Positions 28,532 to 37,466 of a stretch of DNA of 64,000 nt are shown here, in pieces (the first letter of the stretch is position 1; each line of letters opens with the position of its first letter). The stretch lies in contig DKEX01000081.1 of assembly GCA_002452295.1 (NCBI GenBank), forward strand, positions 1 through 64,000, given 5' to 3'. The notes beneath the pieces are model-generated. The model searched no databases and had not been told where the DNA came from. It was given only the letters and a program-made list of their open reading frames with translations. Source of the DNA: Firmicutes bacterium UBA6811. Lineage in GTDB: Bacteria > Bacillota > SHA-98 > UBA4971. The translations under genes and the position numbers were made by a program.

Positions 28532-29509
28532 CTATGCCTCTTCCTTGTCGCGTTCGTGCCTCTCGTAGGCCCTGATGACCTTCTGGACCAGATCGTTACG
28601 GACCACATCCCTGTCAGTGAGGTACACGAACTCGACCCCCTCGACACCGCCCAGGATGTGCTGGACCTCCTCGAGGCCCGAGAACTTCCGGCTCGGAAGG
28701 TCGGTCTGGGTGAGGTCCCCGGTCACCACCACCCTGGAGCCGAATCCCATTCTGGTCAGGAACATTTTCATCTGCTCGTGCGTGGTGTTCTGCGCCTCAT
28801 CCAGGATAATGAAGGAGTCGTCGAGGGTTCGCCCGCGCATGTACGCAAGAGGCGCAATCTCGATGATTCCCCTCTCCATGTGCTTCCTGAACGTGTCGAC
28901 ACCGATGATGTCATATATGGCATCGTAAAGGGGCCTCAGGTACGGATCGACCTTCTCCTGGAGATCCCCGGGGAGGAAGCCCAGCTTCTCACCGGCCTCG
29001 ACCACCGGGCGGGTGAGCACGATCCGTGATATCTCCTTGTTCTTCAGCGCCGATATCGCCATCGCCATGGCGAGGTAGGTCTTGCCTGTGCCCGCGGGAC
29101 CGATGGCGAACACCATGCCTGACCTTCTCATGGCCTCGACGTATCTCTTCTGGCCCAGGGTCTTGGGGCATATCCGCTTGCCTCTCGTGGTAACCTGGAC
29201 CACATCGCTCATGACGTCCACGAGGCTTGTCCCACTGCCTTCTCTTGCCATGTCTATGGCGTACCTGATATCACCCGACGTCACACGGTGGCCGGCCCTC
29301 ACGATCTCCAGGAGCTCTGCGAGCACCTGGTGTGCCCTGGCCACCCTCGCGGGGTCGCCGTCTATGGCCAGGTCATCCCCGCGAGACGATACGACGACGC
29401 CGAGCTCCTTCTCTATGAGCCTCAGGGTCTCATCGCGTCTGCCGAAGAGGGCCATCGCCTCATGGATATCCCTGAGCGGCAGCCTTTCCTCAGCGGCCTG
29501 TACGTTCAA
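28532..29509 (-). CDS. phoH: PhoH-like ATPase
   Basis: P-loop ATPase of 325 residues, thought to act in RNA metabolism with YbeY. Walker A G-P-A-G-T-G-K-T and Walker B F-I-I-L-D-E-A-Q-N are intact, with R-Y-V-E-A-M and G-D-L-T-Q-T-D-L-P typical of PhoH. The N-terminal ~90 residues resemble a KH-like segment (R-L-I-E-K-E-L-G-V). Start is TTG 29509, 20 bases inside the yqfD end; AGGG lies upstream and the next ATG would remove conserved residues, so the exact start is moderately sure. Confidence 0.92.
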   Translation of the reverse strand: MNVQAAEERLPLRDIHEAMALFGRRDETLRLIEKELGVVVSSRGDDLAIDGDPARVARAHQVLAELLEIVRAGHRVTSGDIRYAIDMAREGSGTSLVDVMSDVVQVTTRGKRICPKTLGQKRYVEAMRRSGMVFAIGPAGTGKTYLAMAMAISALKNKEISRIVLTRPVVEAGEKLGFLPGDLQEKVDPYLRPLYDAIYDIIGVDTFRKHMERGIIEIAPLAYMRGRTLDDSFIILDEAQNTTHEQMKMFLTRMGFGSRVVVTGDLTQTDLPSRKFSGLEEVQHILGGVEGVEFVYLTDRDVVRNDLVQKVIRAYERHERDKEEA

Positions 29510-30701
29510 TGCCCTGCTTTTCCCTCCTCTCCCTCGCTATGTCCTCGCTGGTCTCAATCGTCATGGTGTATGTCAGCGCTCCGCCTTGAGAGTACCTGAC
29601 GTCTTCCCTCTCGTCAAGAACCCTGGCGCCCTGCGGCAGCCTTGCCGTGAGGGCGCTGCGAGCCCTGGCGCGGGCCTCTGCCAGAACATCCTCCCTGTCG
29701 AGGACCTCGGTGCGGCGCACCACCTCGCGATAAGTCGTGACATCGATCCCGAGGAGGGCCTCCTTCCCACGGCCGGGACACAGCGTGTACGACCTCTGTT
29801 CCTCCTCATAGTCCGCAAAGGGCGCCGTCTTCGGCCCCAGCGTGAACTTTAGCCCACCAAGCTCCACGCGACGCACCCGGGCCACCTTGCTGGTCTCGGT
29901 GACGATCTCCCTGACGAGCTTCAAGGTCTCCGAATGGGCGCGCCAGACTCTGCCCAGCACTATCCCCCGGGCGTTCACGAACTCGGGCGGCTTCTCGTCG
30001 CCGCCTTCGGGCCGAAGGATGATCCCGGCGACGAGCACCTGCCCTTTTGTAACCGTTTCGCCCTCGCTTACGACCGGCTCCCCGGATAGCACGATCATGT
30101 TCGTGACCAGAGCGTCCTCGGCCGCCACCACATCGACTATCCCGGCCACCATCTCAGGCAGGGTCTTCTCCACGACCTCTATGTTCACCATCGTTCCCCT
30201 GATGTGGACGGCAGCCCACGCGAGGTCGGGGATCTCGGCCATGATGAGCCTGGCAACCTCGCCCGGCTCGATTGACCTTCGGAGCACTCCCGGCCGCACG
30301 CCATGCTTTGCCGCCAGCCCGAGAACGGCCTCCGGCGTGGTCCTTTCGACCCCTCGGACCTCGACGAACCAGACGAACGACGACAGCACATACAGGGCGA
30401 CAGAAAAGAGGATTGCACCGGCGACGAGGCCTCTTCGCCTGGCGAGCCTCCTTGCGATGAACGGCACGCCGACCTTCTCCTCGATTCGCCCCCGGCAATC
30501 CGTCTCCTTGAGTATGCGCCCCAGAGATGGAAGGTCGCGAAGATAGGCCCTTGCCACGAGCGACCGGTCATCGACCCTGATGATGCCAAAGAGGTCTACC
30601 CCGCGCGCGACAACCGTGTTCACGAACCTCTCGAGGGACCTTCCCCTGACCCGTATTATAACATACCCCTTGATGTAAGACCACAGGTCCGCGAGGGCCA
30701 C
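29490..30701 (-). CDS. yqfD: Sporulation protein YqfD
   Basis: Sigma-E-type sporulation membrane protein of 403 residues, needed for engulfment or later development in Bacillus. It starts L-W-S-Y-I-K-G-Y-V-I-I-R-V-R-G, the YqfD hallmark, has a membrane helix at about 92-112 after R-R-L-A-R-R-R-G, and an extracytoplasmic part with P-E-M-V-A-G-I-V-D-V-V-A-A-E-D-A-L-V (POTRA/FtsQ-like region). Start GTG 30701 lies eight bases after GGAGGG; the longer frame is not family-like. Follows yqfC by 64 bases. Confidence 0.92.
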   Translation of the reverse strand: MALADLWSYIKGYVIIRVRGRSLERFVNTVVARGVDLFGIIRVDDRSLVARAYLRDLPSLGRILKETDCRGRIEEKVGVPFIARRLARRRGLVAGAILFSVALYVLSSFVWFVEVRGVERTTPEAVLGLAAKHGVRPGVLRRSIEPGEVARLIMAEIPDLAWAAVHIRGTMVNIEVVEKTLPEMVAGIVDVVAAEDALVTNMIVLSGEPVVSEGETVTKGQVLVAGIILRPEGGDEKPPEFVNARGIVLGRVWRAHSETLKLVREIVTETSKVARVRRVELGGLKFTLGPKTAPFADYEEEQRSYTLCPGRGKEALLGIDVTTYREVVRRTEVLDREDVLAEARARARSALTARLPQGARVLDEREDVRYSQGGALTYTMTIETSEDIARERREKQGIERTGR

Positions 30702-30765
30702 GCACCGTCCCTCCCCCCAGGAACCCGAGGGCCCCGGCCAGGTGCCGGACCCGTGGGGCCCGGCC

Positions 30766-31062
30766 TCACCCCCAGAGCCCGATCCGGTGTATACGTCCCT
30801 CGATGGCAATGTCCGTTTTCGTGATCCTGGAGATGCAAAGGCCCCTGCCCTCCACCGCGACCTCGCCCCTGGACGTCGCCACCCTGACCCTCTCCTGCGT
30901 GTACTCGACGATGCCCTGGTGGTTCTCCAGGGTGAGCTGCACGTTGCCGACGAGGACGATCCTCGGCATATCCAGGAGCACGTTCTTCGGAAGCTCGAAG
31001 ATGTCGACGAGCTTCTCCTCCACGCGGCCGGTTATCCGCTCCTTGCTGTCCTCGTTCCGCAT
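30766..31062 (-). CDS. yqfC: Sporulation protein YqfC
   Basis: Small protein (98 residues) of the YabP/YqfC family made during sporulation. The segment L-V-D-I-F-E-L-P-K-N-V-L-L-D-M-P, then G-N-V-Q-L-T-L-E-N-H-Q-G-I-V-E-Y and the C-terminal I-T-K-T-D-I-A-I-E-G match the family. ATG 31062 follows GGGAGG. It is paired with yqfD, and a 359-base spacer upstream suggests the pair has its own promoter. Confidence 0.92.
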   Translation of the reverse strand: MRNEDSKERITGRVEEKLVDIFELPKNVLLDMPRIVLVGNVQLTLENHQGIVEYTQERVRVATSRGEVAVEGRGLCISRITKTDIAIEGRIHRIGLWG

Positions 31063-31216
31063 CGTGCCTCCCGGGCCCTTCCAGCCGTCCCGGCCGTGTG
31101 AGCCCTGCCCCCTGGCACGCTGGCACCGCGCCCATCGCACGCAGTCAGGTATGGGTTCATGAGTTCGCGCCTGCTTTCCAGCGGGTTTTCCGCTTGCCGG
31201 TACCACATTTTGTCAA

Positions 31217-31236
31217 GGCGCCCCGCTTGGGGCGCC
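31217..31236. repeat. Perfect 8-bp inverted repeat with 4-base loop
   Basis: GGCGCCCC (31217-31224) and GGGGCGCC (31229-31236) around GCTT. On the minus strand the repeat is followed at once by TTGACA, so it could be an operator-like site or a leader hairpin for yqfC. Confidence 0.55.
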
Positions 31237-31370
31237 GTCCCCGGAGCCGAGCACCAGCAACCGACGGTAGCCCGGACTCTGGCAAAGCGGTACCGATTTG
31301 TGACGCTCCACTCAACACTACTAAATGTATTCCTGTAGAAAGGGCAAGTTGCTCCTAGATTCTGTCACGA

Positions 31371-31406
31371 GACGACGAAGCCCGGCCGCTGCCGGGCTCC
31401 GTCGTC
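31371..31406 (-). terminator. Hairpin terminator after the floA-linked gene
   Basis: GACGACGAAGCCCGGC (31371-31386) pairs with 31391-31406 around a CGCT loop, 16 pairs with one mismatch. It lies just after the stop of the gene at 31422 and probably ends the nfeD-floA transcript. Confidence 0.75.
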
Positions 31407-31421
31407 ATTGCCTTACTCCGC

Positions 31422-32033
31422 TTACAGGTGGTCCTGGCGCCTGCGCCGACGCCTCAGCGCAAGGGGCGGGCCCAGCACCTCGGCGAGGACCACCGCACGC
31501 GCAAGCTCGGGTCCATCGAGGCGTCCAATGACGCCGGCTGCGGCCTCCGAGGGCGCGGCCCGGCGCCCTGGGCGCTCGCGAGCACCTGCGGGTCGCCGGA
31601 CAGCGTGGGCGTGGGCCGCCGGGCGACGGGCCCCCTGTCCGCCTGCCGTCCAGTCCTGCACGTCGTCCCACTCCAGGCTGATCCCTTCGCGGGATTGACC
31701 GGGCCTCACGCTCGTCCGGAGTGCCCCCTGCCTGCCGGGCTCGCCTGTCGTCGGGCGCGGGTGGAGCGCGGGTCTTGCGACGGGCACATCATGCGGTCTA
31801 GTGACCGGCTCGAGCTGGATCTCGGGCCCGCCTACCTCGTCCTGCGCGGGCTGCGCAGGAGCCGATGCAGGGCTCCCCGGCACCTCGCCACCGGTGCCAG
31901 GGGCTCGCAGGGGTGGCACGCTGGGCCATGGGGCTCCCGCACTCCGTCCCCTCCCCTGACGCACCTTCGATATCGCCGCTATCACCATGGCAGCCATATA
32001 GAGCAGGAAAAGGACCCCGAAGATCGCATCCAT
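31422..32033 (-). CDS. Hypothetical protein with N-terminal membrane helix, linked to floA
   Basis: Protein of 203 residues: one N-terminal membrane helix (A-I-F-G-V-L-F-L-L-Y-M-A-A-M-V-I), a long low-complexity proline/alanine/arginine region, and a C-terminal segment G-P-E-L-A-R-A-V-V-L-A-E-V-L-G-P-P ending in six arginines. That C-terminal block recurs, to my knowledge, in small unknown proteins encoded beside floA in clostridia. ATG 32033 begins seven bases after the floA stop. The disordered middle and anchor suggest a partner of the FloA/NfeD membrane-domain system; this is inference. Confidence 0.65.
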   Translation of the reverse strand: MDAIFGVLFLLYMAAMVIAAISKVRQGRGRSAGAPWPSVPPLRAPGTGGEVPGSPASAPAQPAQDEVGGPEIQLEPVTRPHDVPVARPALHPRPTTGEPGRQGALRTSVRPGQSREGISLEWDDVQDWTAGGQGARRPAAHAHAVRRPAGARERPGRRAAPSEAAAGVIGRLDGPELARAVVLAEVLGPPLALRRRRRRQDHL

Positions 32034-32040
32034 CAGCTCA

Positions 32041-33051
32041 TCACTTCTTCTTGTCGTCTTCTTCAGGAGCCTCGACGGGCTCGTGCGGCTCGCCAACGCC
32101 TGCGATGGACTGCCTCATGCGCGTGTCGGCAAGCACGTTCTGAAGCTGATAGTAGTCGAGGGCTCCGAGCTTCCCGGAGCGAAGCGCGTCGGCGAGCGCC
32201 CTCGGCACCTCCGCCTCCGCCTGCACCACCCTCGCCCGCATCTCCTGGACCTGCGCCTTCATCTCCTGCTCGCGGGCAAGCGCCGCGAACCTCCGCTCGG
32301 CCGCCTTGGCCTGTGCGATGTTCTTGTCGGCCTCCGCCTGGTCCATCTGGAGCTGGGCGCCGATGTTCCTGCCGACGTCCACGTCCGCGATGTCGATGGA
32401 GAGGATCTCGAACGCCGTGCCGGCGTCAAGGCCCTTGCTCAGCACAGTGCGGGAGATCTTGTCGGGGTTCTCCAGCACCTCCTTGTGGCTTTCCGCTGAG
32501 CCCACGGTGGTGACGACTCCCTCGCCGACCCTGGCGATGATGGTGGCCTCACCCGCCCCGCCGACGAGCCTGTCGATGTTGGCCCTCACGGTGACCCGCG
32601 CCTTCGCCTTGAGTTCTATGCCGTCCTTTGCGATCGCGGCGACCATTGGCGTCTCGATGACCTTGGGGTTCACGCTCATCTGCACCGCCTCGAGCACGTT
32701 CCTGCCTGCCAGGTCGATGGCGCAGCCGCGCTCGAAGGTGAGGCTGATCTCCGCCCGCTGGGCCGCGATGAGGGCGTCCACCACCCGGTCCACGTTTCCG
32801 CCTGCCAGGAAGTGCGCCTCCAGCTTGTCAACACCGACATCCAGGCCTGCCTTGACGGCCTTGATGAGCGGCAGGACGATGCGCCCCGGCGGCACCCGGC
32901 GCAGGCGCATTCCGACCAGGGTGAAGATGCCCACGTGCACCCCGGCCGCCCATGCCGATATCCAGAGCCCCACCGGTACGAAGTTCAGAAGCACGAGAAG
33001 ACCCACGATGATGATGACCGGCAGAATCAGGAACGCGTAAGCCGCTCCCAT
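32041..33051 (-). CDS. floA: Flotillin-like protein FloA
   Basis: Organises functional membrane microdomains. The 336-residue protein has an N-terminal membrane hairpin (residues about 3-45), the family segment [15 protein letters not shown], the SPFH/YqfA domain and a C-terminal E-A-rich coiled-coil ([15 protein letters not shown]). ATG 33051 is chosen; AGGAGGT lies eight bases away, and only two bases from the earlier ATG at 33057. Downstream of nfeD by 40 bases, the usual pair. Confidence 0.94.
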   Translation of the reverse strand: MGAAYAFLILPVIIIVGLLVLLNFVPVGLWISAWAAGVHVGIFTLVGMRLRRVPPGRIVLPLIKAVKAGLDVGVDKLEAHFLAGGNVDRVVDALIAAQRAEISLTFERGCAIDLAGRNVLEAVQMSVNPKVIETPMVAAIAKDGIELKAKARVTVRANIDRLVGGAGEATIIARVGEGVVTTVGSAESHKEVLENPDKISRTVLSKGLDAGTAFEILSIDIADVDVGRNIGAQLQMDQAEADKNIAQAKAAERRFAALAREQEMKAQVQEMRARVVQAEAEVPRALADALRSGKLGALDYYQLQNVLADTRMRQSIAGVGEPHEPVEAPEEDDKKK

Positions 33052-33091
33052 TACCATTACCTCCTCTGCATAGTTGTGGCAAGAGCCCGGG

Positions 33092-34435
33092 CTACTCCTC
33101 GTGGAGCCGCACCACGAGCCGTGGCCCCTCCACGTTTACTACCTCCACCGCCGCGCCCTTCGGCAGGAAGTCCCCCTCGGTGACCGCGTCCAGCCTTGCC
33201 CCATCGATCAGCACGGTGCCGCTGGGCCGCATCACGGTGACAGCCGTCCCCACCCGCCCGAGGTACGCCTCGCGCTCCGGGGTGGCGATATACCCCTCGG
33301 CCGAGCGCTCGCTCGTCCGCAGGACGAACCGTCCGAAGGCCAGAGATCTCCCGAGGTACTTAAAGGAGATCGCAACGATGAACGCGGTGACCACGAGGGA
33401 AAACGATATCACGAAGGCGGCCTCGCGCATGTCCCCGAAACTGAGGACGAGCGAGGCGAATATGGCGGCTATCCCGCTTATGCCCGCGACTCCGAACCCC
33501 GGTATGAGGAACACCTCCGCGAGAAGCAGGAGAAAGCCCAGGATGAAAAGGCCCGCGACCTCCCAGCCGGCAAGCCCCGCGATCATCCTTCCGCCGAAGA
33601 ACAGCGCGAGCGCCACCACCCCGGCCGTGCCCGGGACCCCCCACCCGGGTGAGGTGACCTCGAAGAGGAGCCCCAGGAACCCCATGATGAGCAGTATCGA
33701 GCTTATGGTCGGCTCCGTCAGGAAGCGCGCGACCTTCTCGGCCCAGTTCTGCTGAACCTCCACGAGCCGCGCGCCAGATAGGCCGAACTCCTGAAGGACC
33801 TCCCTCCTGGTCCCGGTGACGAGGTCGGCGAAGCCGAGCTCCTTCGCCTTCTGAGCTGTGAGGGTGAGGAGCTTGCCCGGGCCTATGATCCCGTCTATGA
33901 CCACGTCGGCATCGACCATGGCCGCGGCGATCTCGGGATCACGGCTCCTGGTCTCGGCCGTCGCCTCGAACTCCCCTCGCATCGCGGAGATGGCCTTTTC
34001 TTCCTTCGGGATGGTCTCGGCCGCACCGATGCTGGCACCGGGGACCATCGCGATCTTCTCGGCGGCGAGGGTTATGAGGGCGCCTGCGGACCACGCTCGC
34101 CCCTTCACAAACGCGATGGACGGGACGGAGAGATCGAAGATGAGGTCGCGTATCTCCGTCGCAGCGTCAACGCGCCCGCCGAAGGTGTCTATCTCGAACA
34201 GCACCGCTCGCGCTCCCGCGCTCTCGGCGGCGTCGATGCCCCTCTCGAGGTAGGCCGCGAGCCCGGGCTCGATCGGGCCCCTTATGCTGAGCACGTACAC
34301 TGTTTCCCCTGGAGAGGACCGCTGCGGGGCCGCCCGGTTCCACGCAAGCGCAGGCGCGGGCGCGGGCGAGCCCACGACCGCCAGCAGCAGCGCGACAAAC
34401 ACAGCAACCCGGATCTGACGGAAAACGCGCCTCAT
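33092..34435 (-). CDS. NfeD-family membrane serine protease-like protein
   Basis: Long NfeD (447 residues): signal peptide, a ClpP-class domain with the likely nucleophile in [14 protein letters not shown], then a block of five to six membrane helices and a C-terminal OB-fold NfeD domain (G-R-V-G-T-A-V-T ending V-V-R-L-H-E-E). Partners flotillin. ATG 34435 chosen; the ribosome site upstream (GGGGGG) is loose and an in-frame TTG 34453 is possible. Confidence 0.9.
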   Translation of the reverse strand: MRRVFRQIRVAVFVALLLAVVGSPAPAPALAWNRAAPQRSSPGETVYVLSIRGPIEPGLAAYLERGIDAAESAGARAVLFEIDTFGGRVDAATEIRDLIFDLSVPSIAFVKGRAWSAGALITLAAEKIAMVPGASIGAAETIPKEEKAISAMRGEFEATAETRSRDPEIAAAMVDADVVIDGIIGPGKLLTLTAQKAKELGFADLVTGTRREVLQEFGLSGARLVEVQQNWAEKVARFLTEPTISSILLIMGFLGLLFEVTSPGWGVPGTAGVVALALFFGGRMIAGLAGWEVAGLFILGFLLLLAEVFLIPGFGVAGISGIAAIFASLVLSFGDMREAAFVISFSLVVTAFIVAISFKYLGRSLAFGRFVLRTSERSAEGYIATPEREAYLGRVGTAVTVMRPSGTVLIDGARLDAVTEGDFLPKGAAVEVVNVEGPRLVVRLHEE

Positions 34436-34530
34436 GTCAACCCCCCGCTTCAACCCTTCAACCCCCCGGCCGTGCTGCTACCCCGGGAAAAATGACGCCC
34501 GACTGGGGTCGGGCATCAATACATACTCTA

Positions 34531-34707
34531 TCAGCGGAACCTGCGCTTGCGGGCGGCCTCAGACTTCTTCTTCCGCCGCACGCTCGGCTTCTCGTAATGC
34601 TCGTGCTTCCGAAACTCACTGAAAACTCCCGACCTCTGGCACTCCCGCTTGAACCTGCGGAGCGCGCTATCGAGGGATTCGTTCTTGCCAACACGTATCT
34701 CCGACAT
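34531..34707 (-). CDS. rpsU: 30S ribosomal protein S21
   Basis: Basic 58-residue protein, normal for S21. It reads [20 protein letters not shown] and ends in a lysine/arginine tail. ATG 34707 has GGAGGGAGG upstream. A strong promoter at 34822-34851 serves it. yqeY, often next to rpsU, is absent. Confidence 0.97.
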   Translation of the reverse strand: MSEIRVGKNESLDSALRRFKRECQRSGVFSEFRKHEHYEKPSVRRKKKSEAARKRRFR

Positions 34708-34821
34708 CCGATCTCCCTCCCTCCGCAACCACGATCTTTCCCCGACGGTGCTGCGACCTCCGGCAGCCAGTTGGTGGTGGCGGAGTCCAGTCGGGCACTC
34801 GCCGAAAAGACCTACGCCCGA

Positions 34822-34851
34822 TTATACCCCGGCGCTGGATCGTGTGTCAAT
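34822..34851 (-). promoter_or_regulatory. sigma-A promoter for rpsU
   Basis: Minus strand -35 TTGACA (34851-34846), 18-base spacer, -10 TATAAT (34827-34822): consensus at both boxes, with a leader of about 110 bases before rpsU. Confidence 0.88.
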
Positions 34852-34861
34852 CTCGAACCTA

Positions 34862-34876
34862 CAGGCCGCAGGCCTG
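34862..34876 (-). terminator. Small hairpin between the HIT gene and rpsU
   Basis: CAGGCC/GGCCTG with a 3-base loop lies just upstream of the rpsU promoter and after the HIT stop. The T-run is lacking, so termination is uncertain. Confidence 0.35.
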
Positions 34877-34902
34877 CAGGTCTGCGAGTCTTGCCACCTG
34901 GC

Positions 34903-35289
34903 TCATCCCGGGGGCCACCCGAACCGCCTTCCCCCAAGAAGGTGCAGGTGGATGTGGAAGACGCTCTGGCCGGCCTTCTCGCCACAGTTGCCCACCACCC
35001 GGAAGCCGTCGCCCGCCCCGAGCCTGGATGCGAGCCTGGCAGCGGTGACCAGAAGACGCCCCATCAAGACCTCGTCCTCCTCGGCAATCTCGGCCATGGA
35101 GCCCATGTGGCGCTTCGGGATGATGAGCACGTGCACCGGCGCCTGCGGGTTGATATCGCGGAAAGCCAGGGCCTCGTCGTCCTCGTATACGATATCGGCC
35201 GGCACCTCACGCCTTGCGATCCTGCAAAACAGGCACTCTCGTTCCACCCCGTCGGTGCGGGGACGTCCCTGAGCTTCGGTCGATCCCAC
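34903..35289 (-). CDS. HIT-family nucleotide hydrolase
   Basis: HINT-like protein (128 residues) that cleaves adenosine phosphoramidates or dinucleotides. The histidine triad H-I-H-L-H-L-L is near the C terminus; E-C-L-F-C-R-I-A near the start and A-F-R-D-I-N-P-Q-A-P-V-H complete the family pattern. Start GTG 35289 follows AAGGAGGG. Between mtaB and rpsU as in other Firmicutes. Confidence 0.92.
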   Translation of the reverse strand: MGSTEAQGRPRTDGVERECLFCRIARREVPADIVYEDDEALAFRDINPQAPVHVLIIPKRHMGSMAEIAEEDEVLMGRLLVTAARLASRLGAGDGFRVVGNCGEKAGQSVFHIHLHLLGGRRFGWPPG

Positions 35290-35330
35290 GGCTGTCCCTC
35301 CTTCTTATGATTACTTCTCCCTGTGCCCCC

Positions 35331-36686
35331 TCAATCCTTCCTCGCGGCCTCCGGGGGCGAAACTCTCTTTGCGACGACCCCGTCCTCCTCTGCGGCCACA
35401 ATAGCGACGGGAACGAGCTCACCCACGAGTCCGGCATCTCCTGCGAACCCGATCCTCACATAGGTGCTGCCCAGCCCGTGCAGGAGCCCTGCGCCCCTCG
35501 CAAGCTCCTCCACGAGCGCCTCTTCCCGCAGGCCGACGAGGCTCTCGTGGAACCTTGCGGCAAGCTGGCGACTCAGCTCGATCATGCTCTCGCTCCGCGC
35601 GTGCCTCGCGGCGGGGTCCACCTGCCCCTCCATGCGGGCGGCCCGCGTGCCGGGCCGTGCCGAGTAGCTGAACACGTGCATCCTGGAAAAGCCCATGCGC
35701 CGCGCAAACTCATACGACCGCGTGAACATCTCGTCCGTCTCGCCCGGGAACCCCACCATGATGTCGGTGGTGATGCCCACGGGCCGCATCCGCTCCCGGA
35801 TCCGGTCGATGAGACGCGCGTAGTCGCCCGTCCTGTACCCGCGGTTCATCCTCTCGAGGACGGCGTCATCGCCGCTCTGGAGGGGTATATGAAGGTGCTT
35901 CGCGACCCTGGGAAGGTCTCGGACCACGCGCACCAGGCGCTCGTCGACGTCGAGAGGCTCCACGGAACTCAGGCGCACCCGGCCGAGGCCCCTGACCTCG
36001 TGGACCTGTTCCACAAGCCACGCGAGGTCTGGGCGGGTGCCGGTCTCATCTTCGCAAAGGTCCCTTCCGTACGCCCCGAGGTGGATTCCCGTGAGGACGA
36101 TCTCCCTGTGGCCGGCCTCCACGAACCTCTGCACTTCGTCGAGCACGTTTCGCGGGGCCCGACTTCTGGACGCCCCGCGCGCGAAGGGGACGCGGCAGTA
36201 CGAGCAGAACTCGTCGCACCCCTCCTGCACCTTGATAAACCCGCGCGTCCTGGTCTCCGGCCCTGCGAGGGGAAGCTCCTCGAAAAGGCCGCCGGGGCGG
36301 CCGCCTTCCACCTCGACCACGGGGCCCTCGCCCCGCATGGCTTTCTCTACGAGGTCCACAAGCATCGCTCTCTCGCGAATGCCTGCGACCACGTCCACCC
36401 CCGGTATGGCCGCAACCTCCTCCGGCGCCACCTGCGCGTAGCATCCTACCACGGCCACGATGGCGGAGGGGCTCTGCCGCCTCGCCCGGCGGATGGCCTG
36501 CCTGGACTTCTTCTCGCTCATGCTGGTGACGGTGCACGTGTTCACGCAGTACACGTCGGCCGGCGAATCGAAGCCCACGATCTCGTATCCGCGCTCCCGG
36601 AAAAGCCTGGCCAGGCCATCCGTGTCGTACCGGTTCACCTTGCACCCGAGGGTATGGAAGGCGCACCTTCTCGGCCTTTGAGGCAA
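35331..36686 (-). CDS. mtaB: tRNA t6A37 methylthiotransferase MtaB
   Basis: Radical SAM enzyme (451 residues) that turns t6A37 into ms2t6A37 in ANN-decoding tRNAs. N-terminal UPF0004 domain with cysteines in H-T-L-G-C-K-V-N, V-N-T-C-T-V-T and G-C-Y-A-Q; radical SAM cluster C-D-E-F-C-S-Y-C; C-terminal TRAM domain. The start is TTG 36686, immediately after the rsmE stop, with GGGGAGATGGGG upstream; no other start in frame keeps the conserved N terminus. Confidence 0.94.
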   Translation of the reverse strand: MPQRPRRCAFHTLGCKVNRYDTDGLARLFRERGYEIVGFDSPADVYCVNTCTVTSMSEKKSRQAIRRARRQSPSAIVAVVGCYAQVAPEEVAAIPGVDVVAGIRERAMLVDLVEKAMRGEGPVVEVEGGRPGGLFEELPLAGPETRTRGFIKVQEGCDEFCSYCRVPFARGASRSRAPRNVLDEVQRFVEAGHREIVLTGIHLGAYGRDLCEDETGTRPDLAWLVEQVHEVRGLGRVRLSSVEPLDVDERLVRVVRDLPRVAKHLHIPLQSGDDAVLERMNRGYRTGDYARLIDRIRERMRPVGITTDIMVGFPGETDEMFTRSYEFARRMGFSRMHVFSYSARPGTRAARMEGQVDPAARHARSESMIELSRQLAARFHESLVGLREEALVEELARGAGLLHGLGSTYVRIGFAGDAGLVGELVPVAIVAAEEDGVVAKRVSPPEAARKD

Positions 36687-37466
36687 CTACCCCATCTCCC
36701 CGGCCTCGTAAAGAATGATGGAGCTCACCACGAGCCCCGCGGTCTCGGTGCGGAGTATCCTCGGGCCCAGGCCGCACGTGACGGCCCCGCATGCCACCGC
36801 CTGTCTGACCTCGTCGTGGGAGAAGCCACCCTCGGGCCCAACGAGAACCATGACCTCCCTGGCACCCCGGTGCTCGCGCAGCGCGTCGCGGATGCCCCGC
36901 GACATCTCGAGCTCCCACGGCATGATGAGGAGGCGTTCGCCGGAGGCGCCTGCCTCCATGCCCGGGGAGATCCATTCGAGCGCGCCCCGAAAGCTCACGA
37001 TATCGAGCACCTCAGGCACCCGCTGCCGCCCGGACTGCTTCGAGGCCTCGCGCGCGATCCGCCGCCACCTTTCCGCCTGCCGTCCGGCCCCCGGCGGGTC
37101 AGGCCTTGACACAGTGCGCTCGGTCACCACGGGCACAAACCGGCCCACGCCGATCTCGGTGTTCTTCCTCACGACCTCGTTCATCTTGTCGCCCTTCGGC
37201 AGTCCCTGAAGGATGGTAATGAATACAGAGGGCTCGCGGCATACATCGCTGCCCTCTGTCAGCATAGCCACAACCTCTTCATCGCCGGCGGTCACGATGC
37301 GGCCCCGGCGCTCCACCCCGGCGCCGTCCACCGCATCGATCTCGTCGCCCGGCCCAAGCCTGAGCACCCGCCGGATGTGGCGGGCGTCCTGGCCGGCAAT
37401 GACCACCGTGGACCCGGGCGCCGTCACCCCGCGGACGAAAAACCTCGGGCGCGCCCAGTCACGCAT
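36687..37466 (-). CDS. rsmE: 16S rRNA (uracil1498-N3)-methyltransferase
   Basis: SPOUT methyltransferase of 259 residues. N-terminal PUA-like region (R-F-F-V-R-G) and the knot motifs [10 protein letters not shown] and [11 protein letters not shown] are clear. ATG 37466 overlaps the dnaJ end by eight bases. prmA, usually between dnaJ and rsmE, is missing here. Confidence 0.94.
   Translation of the reverse strand: MRDWARPRFFVRGVTAPGSTVVIAGQDARHIRRVLRLGPGDEIDAVDGAGVERRGRIVTAGDEEVVAMLTEGSDVCREPSVFITILQGLPKGDKMNEVVRKNTEIGVGRFVPVVTERTVSRPDPPGAGRQAERWRRIAREASKQSGRQRVPEVLDIVSFRGALEWISPGMEAGASGERLLIMPWELEMSRGIRDALREHRGAREVMVLVGPEGGFSHDEVRQAVACGAVTCGLGPRILRTETAGLVVSSIILYEAGEMG

Larger units (their letters stand above)
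31063..31421. other. 359-base spacer upstream of yqfC
   Basis: No gene found. It holds a perfect inverted repeat at 31217-31236 and a terminator hairpin at 31371-31406. A TTGACA on the minus strand (31216-31211) directly abuts the inverted repeat, but I see no convincing -10. A sporulation-sigma promoter for yqfC is expected here; none could be assigned with confidence. Confidence 0.5.

Noticed and set aside
34862..34876. Strong intrinsic terminator between the HIT gene and rpsU
   Set aside because: Only a 6-bp stem and no T-run; listed with low confidence rather than as a sure terminator.
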